Origin: Thermosynechococcus vestitus BP-1
Lineage (GTDB): Bacteria; Cyanobacteriota; Cyanobacteriia; Thermosynechococcales; Thermosynechococcaceae
Reading direction: 5' to 3'
Length of the DNA: 64,000 nucleotides
Assembly (NCBI RefSeq): GCF_000011345.1
Contig: NC_004113.1
Coordinates: 1,922,001 to 1,986,000, forward strand
Of this stretch, positions 46,275 through 57,222 are shown in pieces. The notes below the pieces were generated by a model, which was not told where the DNA came from, made no database searches, and saw only the letters and a list, made by a program, of their open reading frames with translations. The position numbers were made by a program, and so were the translations under genes. The stretch's first letter is position 1; every line of letters starts with the position of its first letter.

Positions 46275-48938
46275 CTAGGTTTCCGTTGACTTACGGCGGC
46301 TAGTGTTTGCGGTCTGGGTGGCCGTCTTTTTACTGGTTCTTTTGATTGTCGATTTGGGTTTTGGGGCAGTGGCCGTTGCGCTGCGGCGGGTTTTCTTGGG
46401 TGCTTTTTCCGCCAACAGGAGCAGGGCTTGCTCAAGGGTCATTGTCTCTGGTGTCACCCCCTCCGGCAGGGAGGCATTTACCTTACCGTGGTTGACATAG
46501 GGGCCATAGGGGCCGTCGAAGATCTGTACCAGTTTTCCATCCTCGGGGTGAGTCCCTACCACCGCAAGCACCTGTTTTTTGGCCCGAGCGCGACTCGATT
46601 TCGGTGTTGCCAGCAGCTCTAGGGCACGCTCTAGGGTAATCGTATACACATCATCCTCCCCCTTGAGGGAACGATAGTCTTTTTCACCCTCGGGATCGTG
46701 GACAATGTAGGGGCCAAAGCGACCTTGATTGGCTTGAATCAGTTTGCCAGTTTCGGGATGCACCCCCAATGTCCGCGGCAGTGATAACAGAGTAATCGCC
46801 AAGTCTAGGGTGACTTCATCGGGACTCACTCCCTTGGGTAGGGACGCTCGTTTGGGTTTTGGATTGGCCTCTGTGGCTTCCCCCAACTGCACATAGGGAC
46901 CAAAGCGCCCCGTCAGCAGAAAAATCGGTTCTCCCGTTTCAGGATGGACCCCCAGCTTGTCAGGACCCTCCAGTTTTTGGCGAATTAATTGCTCCACCTG
47001 TTCACGGGTGAGACTACCTGGGGTGGCGTCCTGGGGCAAGGAGGCCTTAATGGGCTCACTACCATTGCCATTTTGATAGACTACAAAGGGACCAAAGCGA
47101 CCCACCACCACTTCAGCGTTCAGTTCTGGCAAAGCGATCGCCCGTGCTTCAGTTGCCTCAATTGTCCGCTCCCGCTCTTTGACCTGCTGCTCAAGGCCAT
47201 TTTCACCCAGATAGAAGGATTCAAGGTAAGGCTGCCACTGCACCTCCCCTGTGGAAATATCATCCAGGGTTTGCTCCATCCGCGCCGTAAAGTTAATATC
47301 CACCAAGTCGGGGAAGTATTTCTCTAGCAGCGCCGTAACCGCAAAGGCAGTAAACGTAGGTTCAAGGGCATTGCCTCGCCGAATGGCATACTCGCGGTCT
47401 TGGATCGTGCTAATGATTGTGGCATAGGTGCTGGGGCGCCCAATACCGGCTTGCTCAAGGGCTTTAACAAGGCTGGCTTCGGTGTAGCGCGGCGGCGGCT
47501 GGGTTTCGTGACGCACACTTTCAAGGGCTTGGCAGCGGAGAATATCCCCCACTTGCATCACCGGCAGCATCACCTCTTGGCTTTCGAGGGCGGCATCGGG
47601 ATCATCGGAACCTTCCACATAGGCACGGAAAAACCCTGGAAAATCAATGCGTTTACCGTGGGCACGGAAGAGGGCATCCCCAGCCGTAATCGACACCGTT
47701 AGTAGAGTTACACGGGCATCAGCCATCTGGGAGGCCACCGTACGCTTCCAGATCAGTTCGTAGAGTTCCAGTTCCCGATCCCTAAGGCCGGTTTCTTGGG
47801 GGGTGCGAAACTGGCTACCCGCAGGGCGAATCGCTTCGTGGGCTTCTTGGGCCCCCTTGGTTTTGGTGGTGTACTGACGCGGCTGGGGTGACAAAAAGGC
47901 TTTGCCATACATGGCTTCCACACAACTGCGGGCGGCAGCGATCGCCTGATCCGACAGATGGACCGAGTCCGTACGCATATAGGTGATGTAGCCCTCTTCG
48001 TAGAGCTTTTGGGCAATGCGCATCGTCTCCTGGGCCGAGAGGTGCAGTTTGCGGTTAGCCTCCTGTTGCAGGGTCGAGGTGGTAAAGGGGGGAGCGGGTT
48101 TGCGGGTTTGTTGGCGCTCCTCTTGTTCGGTGACCGTCCAGGTTTCCGTTAGCAGGCGATCGCGCAGGGCGTTGGCGGCTGCCTCATCCAAGAGCAAGAC
48201 AGCATCAGGATTACGTAGCTGTCCTGTAGTGGGATCAAAATCATTGCCTGTGGCCAAGCGCTGACCACCCACACTCACCAAACGCGCTGGAAAGAGGGTT
48301 CCCCTTTGATCTAAGGTGGCCTTGAGATCCCAAAATTGCCCCTTACGGAAGGCCAACCGCTCTCGCTCCCGTTGAACCAATAGGCGCACTGCAACCGACT
48401 GCACCCGCCCCGCTGACAGATGGGGGGCAATTTTCCGCCACAGCAGGGGGGACAGGGTATAGCCCACCAGGCGATCGAGGATACGCCGCGTTTCTTGAGC
48501 ACGCACCAATTGTTGATTGACATCGCGGCAATTGTGCAGCGCCTCTTGGATGGCTTCCTCAGTAATTTCATGGAAGACCATCCGCCGCACCGGCACCTTT
48601 GGCTCCAACAGTTGCAGCAAGTGCCAACTAATGCTTTCCCCTTCCCGGTCTTCATCGGTCGCGAGCAGGAGTTCATCGGCGGTTTTGAGGGCAGCTTTCA
48701 ATTCTTTGATAACTTTTTGCTTCTCTTTAGGAACAATGTAGAGGGGTTCAAAGCCAGCAGCGACATTCACCCCTAGGGTTGCCCACTCTTCCCCCCTGAA
48801 TTCGGGGGGCACATCAGCGGCACTGCGGGGCAGATCACGGACATGCCCCATCGAGGCTTCAACGCGATAGTCCGGCGGCAGAAATTTGCGAATGGTACGG
48901 GCTTTTGCTGGGGATTCGACGATGACAAGGGTGGACAT
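46275..48938 (-). CDS. topA: DNA topoisomerase I
   Basis: 887 residues. Type IA enzyme relaxing negative supercoils. TOPRIM start [18 protein letters not shown], active-site Tyr in [21 protein letters not shown]. The C-terminus has four toprim-C repeats ([17 protein letters not shown] and variants) and then a Lys/Arg/Thr/Ser tail of about 45 residues. The usual C4 zinc fingers are not seen, which is normal for cyanobacteria. The stop TAG is followed at once by the GTG of the radical SAM gene. Confidence 0.97.
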   Translation of the reverse strand: MSTLVIVESPAKARTIRKFLPPDYRVEASMGHVRDLPRSAADVPPEFRGEEWATLGVNVAAGFEPLYIVPKEKQKVIKELKAALKTADELLLATDEDREGESISWHLLQLLEPKVPVRRMVFHEITEEAIQEALHNCRDVNQQLVRAQETRRILDRLVGYTLSPLLWRKIAPHLSAGRVQSVAVRLLVQRERERLAFRKGQFWDLKATLDQRGTLFPARLVSVGGQRLATGNDFDPTTGQLRNPDAVLLLDEAAANALRDRLLTETWTVTEQEERQQTRKPAPPFTTSTLQQEANRKLHLSAQETMRIAQKLYEEGYITYMRTDSVHLSDQAIAAARSCVEAMYGKAFLSPQPRQYTTKTKGAQEAHEAIRPAGSQFRTPQETGLRDRELELYELIWKRTVASQMADARVTLLTVSITAGDALFRAHGKRIDFPGFFRAYVEGSDDPDAALESQEVMLPVMQVGDILRCQALESVRHETQPPPRYTEASLVKALEQAGIGRPSTYATIISTIQDREYAIRRGNALEPTFTAFAVTALLEKYFPDLVDINFTARMEQTLDDISTGEVQWQPYLESFYLGENGLEQQVKERERTIEATEARAIALPELNAEVVVGRFGPFVVYQNGNGSEPIKASLPQDATPGSLTREQVEQLIRQKLEGPDKLGVHPETGEPIFLLTGRFGPYVQLGEATEANPKPKRASLPKGVSPDEVTLDLAITLLSLPRTLGVHPETGKLIQANQGRFGPYIVHDPEGEKDYRSLKGEDDVYTITLERALELLATPKSSRARAKKQVLAVVGTHPEDGKLVQIFDGPYGPYVNHGKVNASLPEGVTPETMTLEQALLLLAEKAPKKTRRSATATAPKPKSTIKRTSKKTATQTANTSRRKSTET

Positions 48939-49118
48939 AGCGGATGCTGCGGGATGGGTTTTTCGGCACTCTCAAGTTTAGCGATCGATCATCGAATTGT
49001 GTTCTCCCACCGTATCATGGGCACCAAGGAGAAACTTCCTTTATTGATAACCCTAACCTAACCAATGGGCGATGGGGAGAGTTTGTTTAGTCAGCATAAC
49101 GGTTTTTAGGAAGCAGCG

Positions 49119-50399
<1,281 letters not shown>

Positions 50400-50451
50400 T
50401 TAATCGAGATTGGGACATGGAAGCAAGCACCCAGCCCGAAAGCAGTGACAG

Positions 50452-51648
50452 CTATAGAGACAGCGTGCTTTTACTAGAAGAATTTACCAGAAGCAGTGGC
50501 CACAGACCCCAAAGGTCAAAGAAAAGGAACATAAGGCCATAGCGATGCAGTAGCAGACTGAAGTCTAACTGACTTTTGAGAATACTCATCAGAAGAATAC
50601 CACACACCATGGGAAAGGCTTGAACAATAGCACAGTAGAGTATGCAGGAGGGGAGTAAATGTGACTTGGAAACCTTAAAGAGGTGAAGTGAAAGTAAAAC
50701 AGATGCAAGTAGTGTCAAAAGAATAATTCCAGTACTGGCAAATGGGATAGAAGTATTAATTTCACTCAGTTTATTACCAGCAAAAAAAGGGGGAAATTCG
50801 TTTGGTAAAACGAGATAAAATGGCATCACAATAGATATTAAGGTCAGTACAGAAAGAGATAAGTAAGTCAAAGCTACTCGTTTCCCAGAAGAGCGCCAAA
50901 AAAGAACAAAGAGTAGCGGTAGCAGCGTCAGAAAATTGCTTCGCGAAGCCAAGGTAATGCCTGTGAAAATACTAGTACTAAATTTTGCGATAAACGAATT
51001 AGAGGATAGAGCTTTCGTTTGTAAAAAAATCGCTGTTAGAATATAGATACTGTTTGCAATTAGATCACCTCCTGAAATATACTCATATTGAAATGCAGGT
51101 GATAAAACTGCTAGGAACATCAACATAAGAATAGCTGAAATATGACTTTTTAGATATACTGACGTTAAAAGAAGAAATATCGCTAGCCAAAATAGATTTT
51201 GATAGGCACTGTTTCCCAACAGGATAAACGGTGAAGCGAGTAGAATACTCCCAGGGAGTGGCGTTATCTTTCCTCCGAGGTGAGTCACTGCAAAATAGGG
51301 GTACCGTCCCTGTACGAATTCCCAGAAAGCAATGTTTAATGCTTCATCGCGATCGCTGCCACGGCCTAGAACGCCTGACGTTTCTAGGGGGTAGACAAAC
51401 GCAAAACAGGCAATACCAAAAATAATAATAAAAGCAAGTATGGTTAAATAAAATTTAGAAACAAAAGAAAAAATCTTGGCTCTAAACTTTAGCAGTAATC
51501 GCACAACTAAAGTAACAATGAGCATGTAGATTAAAATCCCCATTAAGCTAAAGAATTTTTGAATCAGTGCCATTGATGGCAAGGAAAAAAGCAATATAAA
51601 ACCAAACCGGTATACCAATTTGGAGTAATTTCCAATCATAAAGCTCAA
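50452..51648 (-). CDS. AT-rich multi-spanning membrane protein, possible GT39-like
   Basis: 398 residues with about nine or ten predicted helices. A short loop, GRGSDRDEALNIAFWEFVQGRYPY, resembles the D-E catalytic loop of GT39/GT83-type lipid-sugar transferases, but no domain is certain. Base composition is lower in GC than neighbours, with many A- and T-ending codons, and it is flanked by AT-rich spacers; it does contain one HIP1 octamer (near 51347). This fits later acquisition and partial adaptation. Sits alone between ppa and the metal operon. Confidence 0.7.
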   Translation of the reverse strand: MSFMIGNYSKLVYRFGFILLFSLPSMALIQKFFSLMGILIYMLIVTLVVRLLLKFRAKIFSFVSKFYLTILAFIIIFGIACFAFVYPLETSGVLGRGSDRDEALNIAFWEFVQGRYPYFAVTHLGGKITPLPGSILLASPFILLGNSAYQNLFWLAIFLLLTSVYLKSHISAILMLMFLAVLSPAFQYEYISGGDLIANSIYILTAIFLQTKALSSNSFIAKFSTSIFTGITLASRSNFLTLLPLLFVLFWRSSGKRVALTYLSLSVLTLISIVMPFYLVLPNEFPPFFAGNKLSEINTSIPFASTGIILLTLLASVLLSLHLFKVSKSHLLPSCILYCAIVQAFPMVCGILLMSILKSQLDFSLLLHRYGLMFLFFDLWGLWPLLLVNSSSKSTLSL

Positions 51649-51721
51649 CTCAAGACTAGTTACTTTATAAAGCTGTTAAAACATAAACCTTAAGCTTGAT
51701 TTTACTTTTCATGAGGTCGCG

Positions 51722-52216
51722 TCATGGTGCTGCTCCTGCCGCCCACTCTACATAGTCACGAACATCTTCCAGGCAGCAACTTCCCTGGGGATTGTTCACC
51801 TCGCACCCACAGCGCCCCGCCTGGATGTGGGCAGTAATGGCAGCGATCGCTAAAGGCTGCTCCTGCTGGCCCAGATGTTGCTGTAGGCGCTGCCGTGTCC
51901 AGCCAAAACAGTAACAAACTGGAACCTCTTCACGTGGATTTTTTTGAAATACGGGCACTTTAAGATCGTCAGTTGTAAAGGTGTCTTCCGCTGTTGCAAA
52001 ATAGACGATCGGGCAATCAGGACTGCTGCAAAATCGATAGGACGCCTGAGAATTGAGCCGCTCTAATGCTTGGGGGATTAAGAGGCTCTTCAAAGTAATC
52101 AGCTTGACAGGCTTGCCCTGGCTTTGATCCTGGGGACAGTGCTGGGGAGGGCGATCGCGCGGCATCTCCATAGGAGAATCGCCTTCAGTCGGTTCAGGGT
52201 AACCACAGCAATCCAT
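51722..52216 (-). CDS. CopZ-like cysteine-rich metallochaperone
   Basis: 164 residues from ATG 52216 (AGGAAG upstream). Cysteine-rich: MDCCGYPEP at the start; CSSPDCPIVYFA, VCYCFGWTR and CGCEVNNPQGSCCLEDVRDY later, matching the CopZ N-terminal zinc/[2Fe-2S]-binding family. Such domains accompany copper or arsenic handling proteins. It is the last gene of a four-gene MerR operon, 33 bases after the permease. Metal specificity not known. Confidence 0.75.
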   Translation of the reverse strand: MDCCGYPEPTEGDSPMEMPRDRPPQHCPQDQSQGKPVKLITLKSLLIPQALERLNSQASYRFCSSPDCPIVYFATAEDTFTTDDLKVPVFQKNPREEVPVCYCFGWTRQRLQQHLGQQEQPLAIAAITAHIQAGRCGCEVNNPQGSCCLEDVRDYVEWAAGAAP

Positions 52217-52249
52217 AAATGTTCTTCCTAATAAGGCTGTCAATGGGGC

Positions 52250-53563
52250 CTAGAAGAATGCCCCATAGATCATTCCTGAAATCGTCGCCATTACGACTAC
52301 CAGTGACACAAACACTACGGTCTTTTTCGTTCCCATAATCGTGCGAATTACCAACATATTTGGCAATGATAAGGCTGGCCCTGCTAGTAATAGGGCTAAC
52401 GCAGGCCCCTGCCCCATGCCACTGCCAATTAAGCCTTGCAGAATCGGAACTTCGGTTAGCGTGGCAAAGTACATAAATGCACCCGCAAATGCCGCCACAA
52501 AGTTTGATAACAACGAGTTACCGCCCACGGTGCGTGTGACCCATTCTGAGGGGATTAAGGCTTCATGCCCTGGACGACCGAGCAACGCGCCTGCAACAAT
52601 CACCCCTAACAGCAACAGGGGCAAAATTTGTTTGGCAAAATCCCAGGAGGACTCAAACCATTCCCCGGCTTCACCCTTATGGGTACTGGTCAGCCAGGAT
52701 AGCCCGATCACACCTGCTCCAAAGGCCACCATTGGCTGATTGGAAAACTGGAACGCCAGAACGGCAGTCACCACCGCGATTAAAATGACCTTGCCTGCAT
52801 TCAGTTCAAACCAGGCAACGAGAATGGCTGCCAGGGCGATCCCTAATAATCCCGTAATCCACCACTTAAGTGCATAGATTCCCGCCCAGATGCCTACCAT
52901 TTCAGCGGGTTTGGCCCAGTTTGCAAAGACCAGAATTCCTACCATCACGGCAAAAAATAGGGCATTTTGCCACAGCGGACGGGTAACTTCAGGTTCTGGG
53001 AAACTCGCCTGGGCTTCAATTTTTTCCAGTTCTTCTTTCCGGAAAATAAATGCCATCAGCAACCCAATAATCACGCTAAAGGCGATCGCACCCACGGCCC
53101 TAGCAACGCCCAACTGCAAGCCCAGAATCCGCGCTGTCATGATAATCGCCAGCACATTAATCGCCGGACCGGAATAGAGAAAGGCGGTGGCAGGTCCCAA
53201 GCCTGCGCCCATGCGATAGATGCCGGCAAATAGCGGTAGAACCGTACAGGAACAGACGGCGAGAATCGTCCCGGAGACGGAAGCCACGCCATAGGCCAAA
53301 ACCTTGTTAGCTTTGGCTCCCAGGTATTTCATCACCGCATCCTGGGAAATGAAAACGGCGATCGCTCCGGCAATAAAGAAAGCCGGAATCAGGCAAAGCA
53401 AAACGTGTTCCTGAGCGTACCAACGCACTAGATACAGCGATTCAAAAAAAGCATTTCTCAGCCGTTCTGAGTTTTGAATCAGTTCTACCGGGAGGTAAAA
53501 GCACAGGAGAAAACCCGCCACAATCCACAGTAGGGGTTTCCATTCCGATTTCCAAAAGTGCAT
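52250..53563 (-). CDS. Permease of the PF03773/ArsP group
   Basis: 437 residues from ATG 53563, which has GGAGGG six bases upstream; longer frames were dropped for that reason. About eight to ten membrane helices. Hallmark AVCSCTVLPLFAGIYRMGAGLGP with later FLYSGPAINVLAII; the Cys pair CSC is typical. Related permeases export trivalent organoarsenicals (ArsP) or other metals. It follows the thioredoxin-like gene and precedes the CopZ-like gene. Confidence 0.85.
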   Translation of the reverse strand: MHFWKSEWKPLLWIVAGFLLCFYLPVELIQNSERLRNAFFESLYLVRWYAQEHVLLCLIPAFFIAGAIAVFISQDAVMKYLGAKANKVLAYGVASVSGTILAVCSCTVLPLFAGIYRMGAGLGPATAFLYSGPAINVLAIIMTARILGLQLGVARAVGAIAFSVIIGLLMAFIFRKEELEKIEAQASFPEPEVTRPLWQNALFFAVMVGILVFANWAKPAEMVGIWAGIYALKWWITGLLGIALAAILVAWFELNAGKVILIAVVTAVLAFQFSNQPMVAFGAGVIGLSWLTSTHKGEAGEWFESSWDFAKQILPLLLLGVIVAGALLGRPGHEALIPSEWVTRTVGGNSLLSNFVAAFAGAFMYFATLTEVPILQGLIGSGMGQGPALALLLAGPALSLPNMLVIRTIMGTKKTVVFVSLVVVMATISGMIYGAFF

Positions 53564-53636
53564 CAGCGACCCTCCTATCCGAACTATCGGGGAGTTGTAA
53601 AGTAAATAAAATTGATTCTTGCTGAATGAGCGATCG

Positions 53637-53876
53637 CTAAGCCGGTAAAAGTGGCTCAATGTCCTTTGCTTCTAGCACTTTGCCCTGGCTCAGCACCTTG
53701 CCATCAACAACCAATGCAGGCGTTTTCATGACACCGCGCTTCACAATTTCCATTGTGTCAGTAATGTGGACCACCTCAGCTTGTAGCTGGCGATTTGCGA
53801 TCGCTTCCTTGGCATTGGCCTCTAACTGCTGACATTTCTTACAACCTGTTCCCAAAATCTCAACTTTGAGTGTCAT
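53637..53876 (-). CDS. Small thioredoxin-like redox-active disulfide protein
   Basis: 79 residues from ATG 53876, with GGAGGA upstream. Active-site CxxC is in LGTGCKKCQQLEANAKEA, followed by VMKTPALVVDGKVL with cis-Pro. Family of redox-active disulfide protein 2 (TIGR00412), often next to PF03773 permeases. Its start overlaps the MerR stop by 17 bases, implying coupling. Confidence 0.88.
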   Translation of the reverse strand: MTLKVEILGTGCKKCQQLEANAKEAIANRQLQAEVVHITDTMEIVKRGVMKTPALVVDGKVLSQGKVLEAKDIEPLLPA

Positions 53877-54333
53877 GGTTGAGTTCCTCCTGATGAAGTG
53901 ATGGGTGATGGAATAGCTCTGCCGGCGTTGCCAATGGGTGTTGTTGAAACACCACACACTGTTGCCCTGTCTGGGGTTGTTCTAAACCGCGCTGACATTG
54001 ATTTAGAAGTGGTGTAAGCTGCGCTCTTAGGGTTTGCAGTTTGCTGATGGTCTCGTCGATGTGCTGAATCTTCTTGAGGAGGCGATCGTACACCTCTTGG
54101 CAAGAAAGCCGCTGCCGATCTTGCAACATCAGCAATTCCTTAATGTCATCTAGACTGAGCCCCAGCGCCTTGGCTTGGGTAATGAAAGATAACCGCTCCA
54201 GATCGGGTTGCCCGTAGAGACGATAGCCTGCTGGGCTGCGCCTGGGACTGGGCATCAATCCAATCCGCTCATAGAAATAGAGGGTTTGGGGATTGAGTCC
54301 CAAACGACGCGCGACTTCACCGACCTGAAACAT
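53860..54333 (-). CDS. MerR-family metal-responsive regulator
   Basis: 157 residues from ATG 54333 (MFQVGEVARRLG). A winged-helix MerR N-terminus (LNPQTLYFYERIGLM, GYRLYGQPDLERLSFI) precedes a dimer helix and a Cys/His-rich C-terminus (CQEVYDRLLKK, NQCQRGLEQ, QQCVVFQQHP, FHHPSLHQE). ATG 54366 upstream would lie on the -10, so 54333 is chosen. Cysteines suggest a metal or metalloid sensor. It controls the four-gene operon and its own promoter. Confidence 0.9.
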   Translation of the reverse strand: MFQVGEVARRLGLNPQTLYFYERIGLMPSPRRSPAGYRLYGQPDLERLSFITQAKALGLSLDDIKELLMLQDRQRLSCQEVYDRLLKKIQHIDETISKLQTLRAQLTPLLNQCQRGLEQPQTGQQCVVFQQHPLATPAELFHHPSLHQEELNHDTQS

Positions 54334-54366
54334 TGTGCTGGCTCCGTTACGCTCTCGTGTCTCCAT

Positions 54367-54396
54367 GCTACAGCTTATACCTAGGTATAAGGTCAA
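54367..54396 (-). promoter_or_regulatory. MerR-type promoter with 18-bp palindromic operator
   Basis: The palindrome at 54374-54391 is perfect over 18 bases (centre CCTAGG). On the minus strand it lies between TTGACC (-35, at 54391-54396) and a possible TAGCAT (-10, at 54365-54370), a 20-base spacer. A stretched 19-20 base spacer is the mark of MerR activation. Confidence 0.85.
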
Positions 54397-55004
54397 GGGG
54401 TGAGGACAGAGGATAGAGGACTACGAGGACGATCTGGAAGTCTTAACAGGAAAGGCCGGGGAGGTTTTTACCCTCCTCTTTCTCCTTCCACCTCTGCGCT
54501 CAATGTTGTTGCTCAAGGTTGCTTCACTGCTTAATATTGGCTTGGGCATTGAGATTGCCCTGGGCATTGCGCCGCTCCATGGCCGGTTTAATCCGCCGTA
54601 GGGCCGATGCGGGTAACCGCCGCTCCCATTCAGCCTCCGAGAGGGTGGCCAATTCAGTCAAGGGGGGGGCTATGTGCCACGGGTAGGGCTGGACGTTCAC
54701 CACAAGCGACTGTATCGCAATGGTTTGTGCAATCGGCAAGATTCTCACAGCGACCGCAGGGCAGCCTGATGTTGCTGACACGAGGTGGCGTCAGTGCTTT
54801 AAGCCACTCCTCTAAGCCATTTATTAAAGCAAGTAAAGTCAGGAATTGCCGTGTTCGCCTTTAGCGTCTCCACGATGCCCCTCCCATGCCAATCCTCTAG
54901 CAAAAGCCGTGGGCTTAGTGTTCTAGTCTCACCAAACTCCCTAGATTGATCCGTCGGGTCACTTTCCGCTAAGGTTTTGGGAAGTCCCTTGTCAGCTTTG
55001 CCCT
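54397..55004. other. 600-base gap with a gene remnant
   Basis: No intact gene. 54397-54523 holds purine-rich sequence and a GGAGG/CCTCC hairpin near 54459-54476. 54524-54840 holds a queG-like remnant on the minus strand. Right of it, AAGCC-GTG-GGCTT (about 54905-54917) forms a small hairpin; beyond that I see nothing until the CPBP gene. Confidence 0.6.
54524..54840 (-). pseudogene. C-terminal remnant of a QueG-like epoxyqueuosine reductase
   Basis: The minus strand reads PPLTELATLSEAEWERRLP, then SALRRIKPAMERRNAQGNL, close to the C-terminal end of cyanobacterial QueG (SALRRIKPWMWRRNAQ). A different frame just upstream reads LPCGRCENLADCTNHC, like the first iron-sulfur motif of QueG, suggesting frame changes. 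Catalytic and cobalamin-binding parts are absent, and an imperfect 18-base duplication (NAQGNL/NAQANI) marks the end. I think this is a decayed gene; identification is by memory. Confidence 0.6.
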
Positions 55005-56411
55005 ATGTCTTTCAAGCGGTTGGTGCTTGCCGCCCTCAGTGTCGTGGTGGCTGCCCTAATTACGTTGTCTTTACTGGGTAGCTATTGGGAGCCTCAAACC
55101 CAAGGGCAAATCAACCTGTTTCAAACTAATTTGTCGCTGCAAGCCCGCGAATGGCAGGGGCTAGGGGATGCTGACATCCGCGATCGCTTCCTTGGCGATC
55201 TGCAAGGGGCGATCAAAGCCTATGAAAGGGTGCTGAAGACCCCCACACCGCAAAACCAACTGCTGCGTCTACACTTGGGAGTGCTCTATGCTGAAGCTGG
55301 GCAGGGCGATCGCGCCCTGAAAACATGGCAATTCCTGATCCAAGAGGCTCAAGGGGCAACCCGCAGTACAGCAGAAGTCCTCCTCGGTCTGTGGTCAGAG
55401 CCACCGCAACTGCTCCCAGAGGCAGAACCATTGATTAAACAGACTCTCCAAGGCTGGTTTCGCGATCGCGCCCTCGAACGCCTCTATGAACTGCAACAGC
55501 GCTCCGATGCCCTGATGGCCTTGGCCAGGGCAGCACAAAACCGCGCCCAAGGGGCCTTCTATCGTCTTGCCCTCCTTGGCACCACTCCGCTGCTAGGCAG
55601 TTTGATTGGGATTGTTCTCTGGATTGTCTGGATCTATCAACACCTGCGCCGCCGCCACCAAGGGAATCCTCTCCCCTCCCCCACCCCGGTGATCTGGGGC
55701 TGGGAAACCCTCTGGGAAGGCATGGTAATCTGGTTTGCCCTCTTTTTTGCCATTAGCCTGCTGCTGATGCCCTTGGTGCGCGCCCTGATCAGTTGGGGGC
55801 TGCCGCTGCGTTCCGCTATGGCTCAAACCCTCTATGCATTGGCCAGCTACAGCCTCATCATGGGAGCAGGCTTGGGCTGGCTCTGGTATTTTCTGCGTCC
55901 CTTTGGCAAGCGCCCTTGGCAGTGGTTATGCTGGCAGGGAGGGTTAAGAGGGGCGCTGCGTTGGGGGGTAGGTGGCTATTTTGCGGCGCTTCCCCTAGTG
56001 CTGTTGAGTTCATTGGCCAGTCAAGCCCTCCTCAAAAATCAAGGGGGGGGAAACCCGTTGCTGGAGATTATTTTGCAGAGCCGTGACTATCCAACCTTTG
56101 CTCTGCTCTATGTCATGGTGGCACTGATGGCACCCTTCTTTGAGGAGATTCTTTTTCGGGGCTTTTTCTTTCGTTCTGTGCAATCCTATCTCCCCCTCGG
56201 CTCAGCCATGGGTCTCACTGGCGTGTTGTTTGCGACTGCCCACCTCAACTTAGCCGACCTCTTGCCCCTGACGGTTTTGGGAACAGTGCTCAGCTACATC
56301 TACTGGCAATCGCAAAACATTGGTGCGGCAATGATTCTCCACAGTCTCTGGAACAGTGGCTCCTTTTTGGGCTTGCTCCTATTGAGCGGGGGGGCGAAAG
56401 CGGGGTTCTAA
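55005..56411 (+). CDS. CPBP-family intramembrane metalloprotease
   Basis: 468 residues. N-terminal helix, a TPR-like soluble region (about 50-180), and about eight C-terminal membrane helices with the CPBP motif: FEEILFRGFFFR (EExxxR), GVLFATAHL (FxxxH) and SLWNSGSF (HSLWN). Such membrane proteases process or modify CAAX-type or other proteins; targets are unknown. The stop overlaps the convergent SDR by 33 bases. Confidence 0.9.
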   Translation: MSFKRLVLAALSVVVAALITLSLLGSYWEPQTQGQINLFQTNLSLQAREWQGLGDADIRDRFLGDLQGAIKAYERVLKTPTPQNQLLRLHLGVLYAEAGQGDRALKTWQFLIQEAQGATRSTAEVLLGLWSEPPQLLPEAEPLIKQTLQGWFRDRALERLYELQQRSDALMALARAAQNRAQGAFYRLALLGTTPLLGSLIGIVLWIVWIYQHLRRRHQGNPLPSPTPVIWGWETLWEGMVIWFALFFAISLLLMPLVRALISWGLPLRSAMAQTLYALASYSLIMGAGLGWLWYFLRPFGKRPWQWLCWQGGLRGALRWGVGGYFAALPLVLLSSLASQALLKNQGGGNPLLEIILQSRDYPTFALLYVMVALMAPFFEEILFRGFFFRSVQSYLPLGSAMGLTGVLFATAHLNLADLLPLTVLGTVLSYIYWQSQNIGAAMILHSLWNSGSFLGLLLLSGGAKAGF

Positions 56412-57155
56412 CTGCTGCACCAACCACTGGCGGGGCACTAACCGCCCGGCAAGGGCAAGGAAGCGATTGGCGGGCTGACCGGGAATGACCGTTGCCACAT
56501 CGGTTTGCAAGGCAGCAAGGGTTTCGGCAACGACCTGTTCCGGCGTATCCTGCTGGGCAATGAGAGCAGGGTTGCGGGTCATATCGGCGCGCTCAAAGAA
56601 GTTGGTGGCAGTGGGTCCGGGACAGACGGCCAAGACGCGAATCCCCAAGGGTTTGACTTCTGCCCAGAGGGCTTCGCTAAAGTGGCGGACAAAGGCTTTA
56701 CTGGCAGCATAGACAGCAAGGTAGGGAAGGGGCTGAAAGGCGGCAATGGAGCTGACATTAATGATGGTTCCTTGACGGCGGGGGCGCATTTCCTGGAGCA
56801 CGAGATGGGTGAGCTCCACTAAGGCGGTGATATTTACTTGGAGCATGGCCGTCAATTGCTGGCGATCGCGATCGCCAAAGGCCCCATAATCGCCAAAGCC
56901 AGCATTATTGACCAGCACATCCACCGCTAATCCCAAGGATTGAATCTGTTCATAGAGGCGGCCGGCTGCACCGGGTTCACTCAGATCTTGGGGAAGACAC
57001 ACCACCGATACCTTTTGGCTGAGGCGCGTCTTCAGTGCCTCTAGGGTGTCGAGGGAACGTCCCGTCAGGATCAAATGGTGCTGGCGATCGGCAAAGGCTT
57101 GGGCAAAGGCCTGCCCCAATCCCCCCGTTGCCCCCGTAATCAGTACCGTTGTCAT
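56379..57155 (-). CDS. Short-chain dehydrogenase/reductase
   Basis: 258 residues. Rossmann motif ITGATGGLGQAFAQAF (TGxxxGxG), NNAGFGDYG, and active site NVSSIAAFQPLPYLAVYAASK (Ser, Tyr, Lys). NADP(H)-dependent oxidoreductase of unknown substrate. Overlaps the CPBP gene by 33 bases tail to tail; divergent from the next gene with about 67 bases between. Confidence 0.93.
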   Translation of the reverse strand: MTTVLITGATGGLGQAFAQAFADRQHHLILTGRSLDTLEALKTRLSQKVSVVCLPQDLSEPGAAGRLYEQIQSLGLAVDVLVNNAGFGDYGAFGDRDRQQLTAMLQVNITALVELTHLVLQEMRPRRQGTIINVSSIAAFQPLPYLAVYAASKAFVRHFSEALWAEVKPLGIRVLAVCPGPTATNFFERADMTRNPALIAQQDTPEQVVAETLAALQTDVATVIPGQPANRFLALAGRLVPRQWLVQQLEPRFRPPAQ

Positions 57156-57222
57156 AATTGTTACGAAAGGTAAAGATCGCTATCTTAAGAGTAATACACC
57201 TTGCAGGAAGGGACTGGGCAAA

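Noticed and set aside
54905-54917. AAGCC-GTG-GGCTT hairpin as an IS200/IS605 end
   Set aside because: Only a short hairpin, with no TnpA or TnpB frame or matching left end.
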